Shown here in pieces: positions 15,475 through 22,878 of a DNA stretch of 39,809 nucleotides. Origin of the DNA: an uncultured bacterium. Its GTDB lineage: Bacteria; Bacillota; Clostridia; Oscillospirales; Oscillospiraceae. Under the pieces are notes generated by a model. The model made no database searches, was not told where the DNA came from, and worked only from the letters and a program-made list of their open reading frames with translations. The translations under genes and the position numbers were made by a program. Location of the stretch: positions 1-39,809 of the forward strand of contig CASFCS010000021.1 of NCBI GenBank assembly GCA_949293245.1, given 5' to 3'. Position 1 is the first letter of the stretch, and each line of letters starts with the position of its first letter.

Positions 15475-15503
15475 ATTGTAGCGCCTGGGAGAAAAAATTG
15501 CAA
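15475..15503 (-). promoter_or_regulatory. Probable promoter of DUF2500-rarA
   Basis: On the - strand, TTGCAA (15503-15498), 17 bp and TACAAT (15480-15475). It lies between the end of the XRE gene and the 15446-15474 hairpin. Confidence 0.55.
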
Positions 15504-15515
15504 TGGGGATGCCCG

Positions 15516-15719
15516 TTACAGGTCCTTCTCCACCGTAAAGACATCCTCAATGGGCACGCCAAATACCTGTGCGATGTTCCACGCCAATACCAGGGAGGGG
15601 TTGTATTTCCCCTTCTCCAAGTTGCCGATGGTCTCCCGGCGCACCCCCACCAGCCGGGCCAAGTCCTCCTGCTTCATACCCAGGCGGGCCCGGTGCTCTT
15701 TCATGCGGTTATGTATCAT
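15516..15719 (-). CDS. Small XRE-family HTH regulator
   Basis: A 67-residue single-domain Cro/C1-type DNA-binding protein. The helix-turn-helix covers QEDLARLVGVRRETIGNLEKGKYNPSL's span at about residues 18-45. It closely resembles short YozG-type regulators that are paired with a DUF3796-type membrane protein. The ATG at 15719 overlaps the stop of that upstream gene by 4 bp, so the pair is coupled. It may repress its own promoter, where a TGACA/TGTCA dyad overlaps the -35 region. Confidence 0.9.
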   Translation of the reverse strand: MIHNRMKEHRARLGMKQEDLARLVGVRRETIGNLEKGKYNPSLVLAWNIAQVFGVPIEDVFTVEKDL

Positions 15720-16072
15720 GTCCGTGCGTGCCACCATTCCCGACAGCTGTACCAGAACCCGGTGAGGGCGTATACAGCTACCGCCACGCCCCAGCCCAAT
15801 GCCAGGCCTGCATACAGCCCCTCCCGAACTGTCACCCCCGCCAGAATCAGCAGCCCCATGGCCGCCACCGAGGTCCCCATGCCCCAGAAAAATCCCAGGG
15901 CGGCAGAGCGGCGAATCTGCTCCTCCTGCATCTCATCCGCCTGGACAAAAAAATACTGGAAATCCAGGGCAAAGGCAAAGAAACCCAGAAAAGCCCGCTC
16001 CTGCGTAAACACCCCGATGAACCCCAGCAGGGACAGCAGTCCCAGTAACCCATACCATCGCTTTTTCTTCAT
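15716..16072 (-). CDS. DUF3796-like membrane protein
   Basis: A 118-residue protein with predicted helices at about 8-22, 24-43, 60-80 and 85-105, and a polar middle segment, QADEMQEEQIRR. The size, the DUF3796-like polar segment and the coupling to a small XRE regulator are characteristic. Function of the family is unknown; the pairing suggests a membrane sensor or effector that works with the regulator. ATG at 16072 has GGAGGGA 8 bp upstream; a GTG one codon earlier is less likely. Confidence 0.8.
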   Translation of the reverse strand: MKKKRWYGLLGLLSLLGFIGVFTQERAFLGFFAFALDFQYFFVQADEMQEEQIRRSAALGFFWGMGTSVAAMGLLILAGVTVREGLYAGLALGWGVAVAVYALTGFWYSCREWWHART

Positions 16073-16116
16073 CACACGTCCCTCCGTATGTGGTGTATTT
16101 CGCTCTTCATATTATA

Positions 16117-16144
16117 AATATACCATATGACAGAGGTTTGTCAA
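16117..16144 (-). promoter_or_regulatory. Promoter with dyad for the DUF3796-XRE pair
   Basis: On the - strand, TTGACA (16144-16139), 16 bp and TATATT (16122-16117). The -35 box forms half of an inverted repeat, TGACA-N6-TGTCA (16128-16143), a plausible operator for the XRE protein encoded downstream. Confidence 0.55.
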
Positions 16145-16153
16145 GAGAAATAA

Positions 16154-16180
16154 TGCGCCCCGCCTGACAGGCGGGGCGCA
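16154..16180 (-). terminator. glyA terminator
   Basis: TGCGCCCCGCC (16154-16164) and its complement (16170-16180) make an 11-bp stem with loop TGACA, followed on the - strand by TTATTTCTC. It lies just past the glyA stop. Confidence 0.85.
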
Positions 16181-16195
16181 TCATGCACTCTCAAA

Positions 16196-17422
16196 TCACT
16201 CGTACAGGGGATACTTGGCGGTAAGCTCCGCCACCTGGGCCCGGAGGGCGTCCTGGTTCCCCTCGAAGTTGGTGGCCGTCTGCCACATGACCTTGGCGAT
16301 GACCGCCATGTCCTCCTCCACAAAGCCCCGGCTGGTGGCGGCGGGGGTGCCCACCCGGATGCCGGAGGTGACGAAGGGCTTCTCGGGGTCGTTGGGGATG
16401 GCGTTTTTGTTGACGGTGATGTTCACCTCGTCCAGGCGGTGCTCCATCTCCTTGCCGGTGAGGTGGGCGGGCCGCAGATCCACCAGCATCAGGTGGTTGT
16501 CGGTGCCGCCGCTCACCAGGTCAAAGCCCTCTTTCAGCAAAGCGTCGGCCAGGGCGGCGGCGTTGCTCACGATCTGCTGCTGGTAGGTCTTGAACTCGGG
16601 CTTGAGGGCCTCGCCCAGGGCCACCGCCTTGGCGGCGATGATGTGCTCCAGGGGGCCGCCCTGGCTGCCGGGGAAGATGGCCGAGTCGATCTTCTTGGCC
16701 AGCTCCGCCTTGCACAAAATCATGCCGCCCCGGGGACCCCGGAGGGTCTTGTGGGTGGTGGTGGACACCACGTCGGCGTAGGGCACCGGGGAGGGGTGGA
16801 GCCCCGCGGCCACCAGGCCGGCGATGTGGGCCATGTCCACAAAGAGGTAGGCCCCCACCTCGTGGGCGATGTCGGCAAAGGTCTTGAAGTCGATGATGCG
16901 GGGATAGGCGGAGGCCCCCGCCAGGATCATCTTGGGCTTGTGCTTCCGGGCCAGATCCCGCACCTGGTCGTAGTCAATGTAGCCCTGCTCGTTGACTCCG
17001 TAGGCCACCATGTTGTAGTTCTTGCCGGAGAAGTTCACCGGGGAGCCGTGGGTCAGGTGGCCGCCGTTGGCCAGGTCCATACCCAGCACCGTGTCCCCGT
17101 GCTCGCACAGGGCCTGGTACACGGCGAAGTTGGCGTTGGCGCCGCAGTGGGGCTGCACGTTGGCGTGGTCCGCCCCGAAGAGCTGGCAGGCACGCTGGCG
17201 GGCGATGTCCTCCACCACGTCCACGCACTGGCAGCCGCCGTAGTACCGCTTGCCAGGGTAGCCCTCGGCGTATTTATTGGTGAGTACCGTGGCCGCAGCC
17301 GCCAGCACCGCGGGGCTGACGAAGTTCTCCGACGCGATGAGCTCGATGTTGCGCCGCTGCCGGTCGTACTCCGCTCTGACCGCCTGGCCCACCTCAGGGT
17401 CCTGGGCGGTGATAAAATCCAT
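16196..17422 (-). CDS. glyA: Serine hydroxymethyltransferase GlyA
   Basis: GlyA interconverts serine and glycine with tetrahydrofolate as one-carbon acceptor. The 408-residue product has the PLP lysine at 225 in [14 protein letters not shown], the active-site ELIASENF (27-34) and the [13 protein letters not shown] loop. The start is taken as ATG 17422 (MDFITAQ). A TTG at 17437, ten bp after AAAGGTGG, is an attractive alternative. ATG codons at 17476-17479 are excluded because they overlap the -10 box of the promoter. The gene is monocistronic, with its own promoter and terminator. Confidence 0.95.
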   Translation of the reverse strand: MDFITAQDPEVGQAVRAEYDRQRRNIELIASENFVSPAVLAAAATVLTNKYAEGYPGKRYYGGCQCVDVVEDIARQRACQLFGADHANVQPHCGANANFAVYQALCEHGDTVLGMDLANGGHLTHGSPVNFSGKNYNMVAYGVNEQGYIDYDQVRDLARKHKPKMILAGASAYPRIIDFKTFADIAHEVGAYLFVDMAHIAGLVAAGLHPSPVPYADVVSTTTHKTLRGPRGGMILCKAELAKKIDSAIFPGSQGGPLEHIIAAKAVALGEALKPEFKTYQQQIVSNAAALADALLKEGFDLVSGGTDNHLMLVDLRPAHLTGKEMEHRLDEVNITVNKNAIPNDPEKPFVTSGIRVGTPAATSRGFVEEDMAVIAKVMWQTATNFEGNQDALRAQVAELTAKYPLYE

Positions 17423-17477
17423 GATTTCCGTGACCAATTTCCCGTCGCCACCTTTCAAAATTTCAGCGATGTACATC

Positions 17478-17506
17478 ATTATAGCGTATGGCCGGGAAAA
17501 TTACAA
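17478..17506 (-). promoter_or_regulatory. glyA promoter
   Basis: On the - strand, TTGTAA (17506-17501), 17 bp and TATAAT (17483-17478). The expected start near 17471 means the in-frame ATG-ATG overlapping the -10 box cannot be the translation start of glyA. Confidence 0.7.
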
Positions 17507-17549
17507 TCGTCACCATAAGAAAAACGCCCTCGTTTTTTCCGCCCATGTG

Positions 17550-17558
17550 TGCTATATT
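17550..17558 (+). promoter_or_regulatory. Possible extended -10 for nth
   Basis: TGC-TATATT is an extended -10-like sequence 19 bp upstream of the nth start. No convincing -35 box is seen, so this is tentative. Confidence 0.35.
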
Positions 17559-17576
17559 GTCTAACGAGGTGATAAA

Positions 17577-18230
17577 ATGAAAGACCACCAGGAAGTCCTG
17601 GCCATTGTGGAGGAGCTCAAGGCCCTCTACCCCACCAGCCTGTGCTCGCTGGAGTATGAAAAGGACTATGAGCTTCTGTTCTCCGTCCGCCTGGCCGCCC
17701 AGTGCACCGACGAGCGGGTCAACATGGTCACCCCCGCCCTCTTTGCCCGCTTCCCCACCCTGGAGGCCCTGGCCCAGGCCGACGTGGGCGAGGTGGAGGA
17801 GTACATCCACTCCACCGGCTTTTTCCGGGCCAAGGCCCGGGACATCGTGCTGGCCTCCCAGATGCTGCTGCGGGAGTACGGCGGCAGGGTGCCCGACACC
17901 ATGGAGGAGCTGCTCAAGCTGCCCGGAGTGGGCCGCAAGACCGCCAACCTGATCCTGGGGGACGTGTACCACACCCCGGGGGTGGTGGTGGCGGACACCC
18001 ACTGCATCCGCATCACCGGCCTTCTGGGTCTCACCGACGGCACCAAGGACCCCGCCAAGGTGGAGCAGCAGCTCCGCTCGGTGCTGCCGCCGGAGGAGTC
18101 CAACGACTTCTGCCACCGCATGGTGCTCCACGGCCGGGCGGTGTGCATTGCCCGGCGGCCCCAGTGCGCCTCGTGCACCCTGCGCCCCTGGTGCGACCAC
18201 TTCCGCGCCTCCTCCCAGCCGGAGCAGTGA
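17577..18230 (+). CDS. nth: Endonuclease III (Nth)
   Basis: Nth is a DNA glycosylase/AP lyase that removes oxidised pyrimidines in base excision repair. The 217-residue product has the helix-hairpin-helix LPGVGRKTA with catalytic Lys121, the catalytic Asp140 in VADTH, and a [4Fe-4S] cluster held by Cys190, Cys197, Cys200 and Cys206 (C-x6-C-x2-C-x5-C). The start ATG at 17577 has GAGGTGA nearby. It is divergent from glyA and ends at a strong bidirectional terminator shared with the phosphoesterase gene. Confidence 0.95.
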   Translation: MKDHQEVLAIVEELKALYPTSLCSLEYEKDYELLFSVRLAAQCTDERVNMVTPALFARFPTLEALAQADVGEVEEYIHSTGFFRAKARDIVLASQMLLREYGGRVPDTMEELLKLPGVGRKTANLILGDVYHTPGVVVADTHCIRITGLLGLTDGTKDPAKVEQQLRSVLPPEESNDFCHRMVLHGRAVCIARRPQCASCTLRPWCDHFRASSQPEQ

Positions 18231-18245
18231 GCCAAGATCCCCACG

Positions 18246-18282
18246 AAAAAGTCCCTGGCAGGAACACCTGCCAGGGACTTTT
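18246..18282. terminator. Bidirectional terminator between nth and phosphoesterase
   Basis: AAGTCCCTGGCAGG, an AACA loop and the exact complement form a 14-bp stem flanked by an A-run and a T-run. It serves nth (+) and the metallophosphoesterase gene (-). Confidence 0.9.
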
Positions 18283-18297
18283 CTTATGATAAGGCTG

Positions 18298-18768
18298 TCA
18301 CAGCTGCCTGAGGGAGCAGCGGAAGTCGCCGTTTGCCACCTCGATGACGGCGTACCCCGCCGGGGCCCCCACTCCCCCGGCGGTGCCGGGGTTGATGAGC
18401 CAGATCCCGCCGGGGGCCAGCTCCTCCATGGCCTCGTGGGTGTGGCCGAAGAGGACCACGTCCACATGCTCCTCCCGCCCGGCAGCGGCCAGGCCCCCCA
18501 GGCCCAGCTTGGCGTGGTACCGGTGGCCGTGGGTCAGAAGGAAGCGCACCTTCTCCACGGTGAGGATGCGCACATCATCCCCCGGCACCCACCCGTCGCA
18601 GTTGCCCCGCACCTGCTCCACCACCAGGCCGGGCACCGCCATCTCCAGCCGCTGGGCGTCGGAGAGCATGTCCCCCAGGTGGAACACCCGGTCGGGCTTC
18701 TCCCGCTCCACCGCGGTGATGAGATTGGACACCCTGCCGTGGGAGTCGGAGACGATCAGTAGTTTCAT
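18298..18768 (-). CDS. YfcE/MJ0936-type metallophosphoesterase
   Basis: The 156-residue product has the calcineurin-like phosphoesterase motifs in order: SDSHG (8-12), HLGD near 31-34, GNCD near 56-59, THGH near 80-83 and GHTH near 108-111. The metal ligands are therefore complete. Relatives hydrolyse phosphodiesters such as bis-pNPP or cyclic nucleotides; the physiological substrate is unknown. The ATG at 18768 has AAGGTGA 5-7 bp upstream. It is divergent from the small-gene cluster at 18822. Confidence 0.9.
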   Translation of the reverse strand: MKLLIVSDSHGRVSNLITAVEREKPDRVFHLGDMLSDAQRLEMAVPGLVVEQVRGNCDGWVPGDDVRILTVEKVRFLLTHGHRYHAKLGLGGLAAAGREEHVDVVLFGHTHEAMEELAPGGIWLINPGTAGGVGAPAGYAVIEVANGDFRCSLRQL

Positions 18769-18821
18769 TCCAGTCACCTTGTCTTTCCTGATGGCATATA
18801 CTGGGGCAAAGGAGGATGCTT

Positions 18822-19091
18822 ATGCCCAAATTTGATGAACTGCTCCGCCAGGGGGAGGCCGCCAAACTGATGGAGGACCGGCAGGCCCTCCAGGACGTGA
18901 TGGACGCCCCGGAGACCCGGCAGCTGATGGCCATGCTGCAGCAGTCCGTGGGGGGCGACCTGGAGGGGGCGGCCCGCTCGGCCATGAACGGCAGCCCCCA
19001 GGCCCTGATGGACGCCATGCGCAAGCTGATGGACAGCCAGGAGGGGGCCCAGGTGGCCCAGGCGGTCAAACGCAAGCTGAAGAGATCATAA
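18822..19091 (+). CDS. Small helical protein of unknown function (89 aa)
   Basis: I do not recognise a characterised family. The 89-residue product starts MPKFDELL, is predicted to be mostly alpha-helical, is rich in Met, Gln and Ala, and ends in a basic tail (KRKLKRS). No signal peptide or transmembrane segment is visible. AAAGGAGG lies 6 bp before the ATG at 18822; an ATG two codons earlier is too close to that site. It is the first of three consecutive unknown genes on the + strand, 23 bp before the next, so the three probably form an operon. TATACT at 18797-18802 may be its -10 box. Confidence 0.75.
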   Translation: MPKFDELLRQGEAAKLMEDRQALQDVMDAPETRQLMAMLQQSVGGDLEGAARSAMNGSPQALMDAMRKLMDSQEGAQVAQAVKRKLKRS

Positions 19092-19114
19092 CACTGTTGT
19101 AAGGAGGGGGCGCC

Positions 19115-19513
19115 ATGGCGGGATTTGAGGAGGCGCTGGGGTCCATACTGTCCGACCCCGGCGCCATGGACCAGATCATGGCCCTGGCCAAGTCCCTGGG
19201 GGCCGGCCGGGAGGGCCAGAGGGAGGAGGAAGGGCCCTCCGCCCGGGAGGAACCCCCCGCCGCTCCCGCCCCGGAGGGCGGGCCGCCGGCCCTGGACCCC
19301 CAGCTGATGGGGCTTGCCATGGAGGTCATGGGGGAGTACGCCGCAGGGGGCGGCGAGGGGGAGGCTCTCCTCCAGGCCCTGCGCCCCTTTTTGAGCGCCA
19401 AGCGGGCCAAAAAGGTGGACCGGGCCATCCAGGCCGCCAGGCTCTCCCACGCCGTCCGGGCGGCGTGGCGCCTGATGAAGGCCCGCCGTGAGGAGGAAGA
19501 GGACCATGTATAA
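19115..19513 (+). CDS. Unknown protein with conserved C-terminal helix bundle (132 aa)
   Basis: The product is not in a family I can name. The N-terminal 35 residues are helical (MAGFEEALGSIL). Residues 36-62 are a low-complexity Pro/Glu linker, and 63-125 contain the helical segment LLQALRPFLSAKRAKKVDRA followed by a basic end. The 'RPFLSxKRxxKxDxA' pattern resembles proteins I have seen in other clostridial genomes, always unannotated. It has AAGGAGGGGG before the ATG and overlaps the next gene by 8 bp. No membrane segment or secretion signal is visible. Confidence 0.75.
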   Translation: MAGFEEALGSILSDPGAMDQIMALAKSLGAGREGQREEEGPSAREEPPAAPAPEGGPPALDPQLMGLAMEVMGEYAAGGGEGEALLQALRPFLSAKRAKKVDRAIQAARLSHAVRAAWRLMKARREEEEDHV

Positions 19514-19856
19514 CCGCTATCTGGCCCGGCAGAGCACCTACGCCCCGGTGGAGCCTCCCCCGCCTCCCAGGAGCGCGCCCCCCAAACGGGGCCAGGGCCA
19601 GGAGAGGGACCACCCCCTCAAGGCCCTCACCGGGCTGCTTCCCGGCCTTTCCAAGGGTCTCTCCCTCCAGCAGCTGGGCACGGAGGACCTGCTGCTGCTG
19701 GCACTGATCTTCCTGATCCTGTGGGAGGGGGACCACTGGGAGGCGGTCATCGCCCTGGCCATCCTCTTTTTCTCCGGCCTGGGGGAGGAGGAGGAATCTA
19801 CTGCTCCTGCCCCTGGGGCTCCACCGTGTGAAGGACACGGCCATCGGGGAGGGTGA
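19506..19856 (+). CDS. Proline-rich protein with C-terminal membrane segment
   Basis: The 116-residue product begins MYNRYLARQSTY, has a proline-rich stretch (about 19-30), then a polar helix and one or two hydrophobic segments (LLLLALIFLILWEG and VIALAILFFSGLG, about 66-95). It is probably a small membrane protein with a cytoplasmic or coat-facing N-terminus; function is unknown. The start has GAGGAAGAGG upstream and overlaps the previous gene by 8 bp. The last about 20 codons (after GEEEES) overlap the convergent gene at 19798 by 59 bp and look like read-through of a shorter ancestral protein. Confidence 0.65.
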   Translation: MYNRYLARQSTYAPVEPPPPPRSAPPKRGQGQERDHPLKALTGLLPGLSKGLSLQQLGTEDLLLLALIFLILWEGDHWEAVIALAILFFSGLGEEEESTAPAPGAPPCEGHGHRGG

Positions 19857-20580
19857 ACTGCCCCGCCTCCTCCGGCAGGGGGCTGACCACCTGGTAAGCC
19901 GTCATGCGGTAGACCAGGGTGTCATTCTCCACCGTCTCCGCCGACACCAGCAGGCCGCTCTCCACCGAGATCCAGTAGCGCAGCAGCCGGCCCTCCTGTT
20001 CCCCGGCGGCCTCCACATAGATGCAGGCCAGGCCGCCCCGCTCCTGATACCCCGTGTCGGTGATGCTCTCCTCCGGCACCTCCAGCACGTCCTCGTAGGT
20101 GGGCAGGCGCTGGGCCAGGTCGGCGGAGATGAGCCGGGCGCTGCCCTCCTCCACGGTGTCGTCCTCCCCGTACCAGCGGTAGTAGGTCTCCCCGTCGGTG
20201 ATGGTGTGCTCGATGACGCCGCTGGCCATGGTGAGGTCCACCCGGGTCCAGCCCCCGTCCACCGCCACCTGGGCGGTGACCGCGCCGGTCTCCCCATCCC
20301 CCCAGAAATACTCGATGAGCATCCCCCGGCTGTAGCTGTTGTACCGCCGGAGGGTCCTCTCAATGATGCTCTGGACGGTCTGGGGCGTCACTGCCACCTG
20401 GACGCCGCCGCTGCCCTCTCCGTCCTCCCCGCTCTGCCCAGGACTCTCCTCCCCCTCCAGGGAGGGGAGCTCCACCTGGGGGGTCTGGGTGAAGAGGTTG
20501 ATGCCGAAGCTGTAAAAGATGGACAGCACCAGAATGGCGCAGATGAGGGCCGCGATGATGGCCCGGTTGCGTCGTTCCAT
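19798..20580 (-). CDS. Membrane-anchored extracytoplasmic protein, unknown
   Basis: A 260-residue protein with one N-terminal transmembrane helix (about 7-30), an acidic Glu/Ser/Gly linker (44-60) and an extracytoplasmic domain. The domain's alternating beta-strand character and repeated YWxS/WTRVDL segments loosely resemble LolA/YdcC-type lipoprotein-carrier folds. No lipobox is present. It follows wecB by 30 bp on the same strand and may belong to the cell-surface polysaccharide operon trpS-tagO-wecB, but no function is assigned. Its 3' end overlaps a convergent gene. Confidence 0.75.
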   Translation of the reverse strand: MERRNRAIIAALICAILVLSIFYSFGINLFTQTPQVELPSLEGEESPGQSGEDGEGSGGVQVAVTPQTVQSIIERTLRRYNSYSRGMLIEYFWGDGETGAVTAQVAVDGGWTRVDLTMASGVIEHTITDGETYYRWYGEDDTVEEGSARLISADLAQRLPTYEDVLEVPEESITDTGYQERGGLACIYVEAAGEQEGRLLRYWISVESGLLVSAETVENDTLVYRMTAYQVVSPLPEEAGQFTLPDGRVLHTVEPQGQEQ

Positions 20581-20610
20581 GTGCTGTCCTCCTCTCTGTT
20601 CCGGGGGCGG

Positions 20611-21762
20611 TTATCCCACGCCGAAGGGCTCGGGCTGCTGCCCCCGCAGGCCGAAGTGCCACTCGATGGCGTCGGCAATGCGGCGGCAGGCCTGGCCGTC
20701 CCCGTAGGGGTTGACGGCGTGGGCCATCTTCTCATAGGCGGCGGGGTCGTCCAGCAGCTTCCGGGCCAGGGCCACAATGTCGTCGTAGGCCACCCCCGCC
20801 AGCTTCACCGTGCCCGCCTCCACGGCCTCGGGCCGCTCGGTCTCCTTCCGCAGGACAAGCACCGGCTTGCCCAGGGCGGGGGCCTCCTCCTGAAGGCCGC
20901 CGGAGTCGGTCATCACCATGTAGCACCGGGCCATCAGGTTGTGCATCTCCTCCACGTTCAGGGGGGGGATCAGGTGGACGTTGTCAATGCCGTCCAGGTG
21001 CCGGTGGGCGCACTCCTGCACCACCGGGGACAGGTGGACGGGATAGACCAGCTCCGCCTCCTGATGGGTGCGGGCGATGTAGGCCAGGGCGGACATGATG
21101 TCTTCCATGGGCTGGCCGTAGTTCTCCCGCCGGTGGCAGGTCACCAGAATGATCTTCTTCCCGGCGTAGTCCAGGGTGTTGAGCTCCTCCTGAGCAAAGC
21201 GGAAGTCCTCCGCCACGGTGGTTTTCAAGGCGTCGATCACCGTGTTGCCCGTGACGAACACCCCTTTGACAATGCCCTCCGCCGCCAGGTTGCCCCGGTT
21301 GCTCCGGGTGGGGCAGAAGTGGAGCCCCGCGATGCGCCCCACCAGGGAGCGGTTCATCTCCTCGGGGAAGGGGGAGTACTTGTCCCAGGTACGCAGCCCC
21401 GCCTCCACATGGCCCACCTCGATCTGCTGATAGAAGGCCGCCAGGGCCCCGGCAAAGGTGGTGGAGGTATCCCCGTGGACCAGCACCAGGTCGGGCTTGC
21501 ACTGCTCAAAGACCTTCTCCAGCCCCAGCAGGCACTTGGTGGTGATGGTGGAGAGGGTCTGGCGGCTCTCCATGATGTCCAGGTCGAAGTCCGGGCGGAT
21601 ATGGAAGATGTCCAGCACCGAGTCCAGCATCTGCCGGTGCTGGGCGGTGACGCAGCACAGGCTCTCCAGCCCATGGCGCCCCTCCAGCTCCTTCACCAGG
21701 GGGGCCATCTTGATGGCCTCGGGCCGGGTGCCGAAAATGGTCATGACTCTGCGTTTACTCAT
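20611..21762 (-). CDS. wecB: UDP-GlcNAc 2-epimerase (non-hydrolysing)
   Basis: WecB/MnaA interconverts UDP-GlcNAc and UDP-ManNAc for surface polysaccharide or teichoic-acid linkage. The 383-residue product has FGTRPEAIKM at 10-19, VHGDTSTT near 94-101, the GHVEAGLRT motif and the nucleotide-binding TDSGGLQEEAP motif near 285-295. It overlaps the upstream TagO/WecA-type gene by 8 bp, which supplies GlcNAc-1-phosphate lipid carriers, so both act in the same pathway. Start ATG at 21762. Confidence 0.95.
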   Translation of the reverse strand: MSKRRVMTIFGTRPEAIKMAPLVKELEGRHGLESLCCVTAQHRQMLDSVLDIFHIRPDFDLDIMESRQTLSTITTKCLLGLEKVFEQCKPDLVLVHGDTSTTFAGALAAFYQQIEVGHVEAGLRTWDKYSPFPEEMNRSLVGRIAGLHFCPTRSNRGNLAAEGIVKGVFVTGNTVIDALKTTVAEDFRFAQEELNTLDYAGKKIILVTCHRRENYGQPMEDIMSALAYIARTHQEAELVYPVHLSPVVQECAHRHLDGIDNVHLIPPLNVEEMHNLMARCYMVMTDSGGLQEEAPALGKPVLVLRKETERPEAVEAGTVKLAGVAYDDIVALARKLLDDPAAYEKMAHAVNPYGDGQACRRIADAIEWHFGLRGQQPEPFGVG

Positions 21763-22867
21763 GGGTATCCTCTTTTCTCTCAGACCGGGGGGACTTGTCT
21801 TCCTTGTCCTTCTCCTGGTCCAGGTGGCGGTTGTTGCTGATGAAGATCTTGCCGGCCACGCCCCCTGCCACGCACATGGTCAGCAGGAAGAGGATGGCCT
21901 TCAGGGCGCCCGAGGTGGTGAGCACCACGGCGGACAGGCCCAGAATGGCGGAGATGATATACAGGATGCCCACCGCCTGCTTCTGGGAAAAGCCCATGTC
22001 GATGAGCCGGTGGTGGACATGGCTGCGGTCGGGACTCATGGGGCTCTGCCCGTGGGCGATGCGCCGGATAAAGGCAAAGCAGGTGTCGAAAATGGGCAGG
22101 CCCAGCATGAGGAAGGGCACCACGAAGGAGATGATGGTATACATCTTGAACATGCCCTGCACCGACATGGTGGCCAGGATGAAGCCCAGGAAGGTGGACC
22201 CCGTGTCCCCCATGAAGATCTTGGCGGGGTTGAGGTTATAGGGCAGAAAGCCGATGCAGGCCCCCGCCAGGGCGGCCATCATCACCGCCACGCTCTTCTC
22301 CGCCACCAGCAGGGCGATGATGAGCATGGTCATGGAGCTGATGGTGGACACGCCGCAGGCCAGGCCGTCCAGCCCGTCGATGAGGTTCACCGCGTTGGTG
22401 ATGGCCACGATCCAGATCACCGTCACCGGGTAGGACAGCCACCCCAGCTGCAGCCACAGGTTGTCGCTGAACACGTTGGGGTTGGAGAGGGTCTCGATCA
22501 GGTTGCCCGAGGCCACCGCTATGATGGCCGCCAGGATCTGCACCAGAAATTTGAACTTGGCGGGCAGATCATAGATGTCGTCAAAGATGCCCAGGATGGC
22601 GATGATGATGGCCCCCAGCAGCATCCCCTTCACCGGGGTGGTGAGGGGGGCGAAGATCATGGTGCTCAGGAGGAAGCCGATGCAGATGGCCAGCCCCCCC
22701 ATCCGGGGGATGGGGTGGTCATGCATCCGCCGGCCGTCCTTGGGCACGTCCACCGCCCCCACCCGGAAGGCCAGATTCTTCACCACGGGGGTGGTGATGA
22801 AGGCGATCAGGGCCGCCGCAGCCATGGCCACGGCCACATAGGTGATTGTCGTCAGATCTACATTCAT
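21755..22867 (-). CDS. TagO/WecA-type undecaprenyl-phosphate GlcNAc-1-P transferase
   Basis: A 370-residue integral membrane enzyme of the MraY/WecA family with about ten helices. Key motifs are HDHPIPRMGG near 48-57, the catalytic GIFDDIYDLP (about 96-105), NLIDGLDGLA (about 165-174), and the cytoplasmic DRSHVHHRL near 290-300, a His motif of the WecA/TagO group. It likely transfers GlcNAc-1-P to undecaprenyl phosphate to begin surface glycan synthesis. The polar C-terminal tail is rich in Lys and Glu. ATG 22867 is chosen; the ATG 15 bp upstream is an alternative. It begins 11 bp after trpS. Confidence 0.92.
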   Translation of the reverse strand: MNVDLTTITYVAVAMAAAALIAFITTPVVKNLAFRVGAVDVPKDGRRMHDHPIPRMGGLAICIGFLLSTMIFAPLTTPVKGMLLGAIIIAILGIFDDIYDLPAKFKFLVQILAAIIAVASGNLIETLSNPNVFSDNLWLQLGWLSYPVTVIWIVAITNAVNLIDGLDGLACGVSTISSMTMLIIALLVAEKSVAVMMAALAGACIGFLPYNLNPAKIFMGDTGSTFLGFILATMSVQGMFKMYTIISFVVPFLMLGLPIFDTCFAFIRRIAHGQSPMSPDRSHVHHRLIDMGFSQKQAVGILYIISAILGLSAVVLTTSGALKAILFLLTMCVAGGVAGKIFISNNRHLDQEKDKEDKSPRSERKEDTHE

Positions 22868-22878
22868 AGCAATGCCTC

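Noticed and set aside
19828-21840. Long + strand open frame opposite wecB
   Set aside because: Composition is His/Gln/Gly/Leu-rich as expected for the antisense of a GC-rich gene, and the opposite strand encodes a clear UDP-GlcNAc 2-epimerase.
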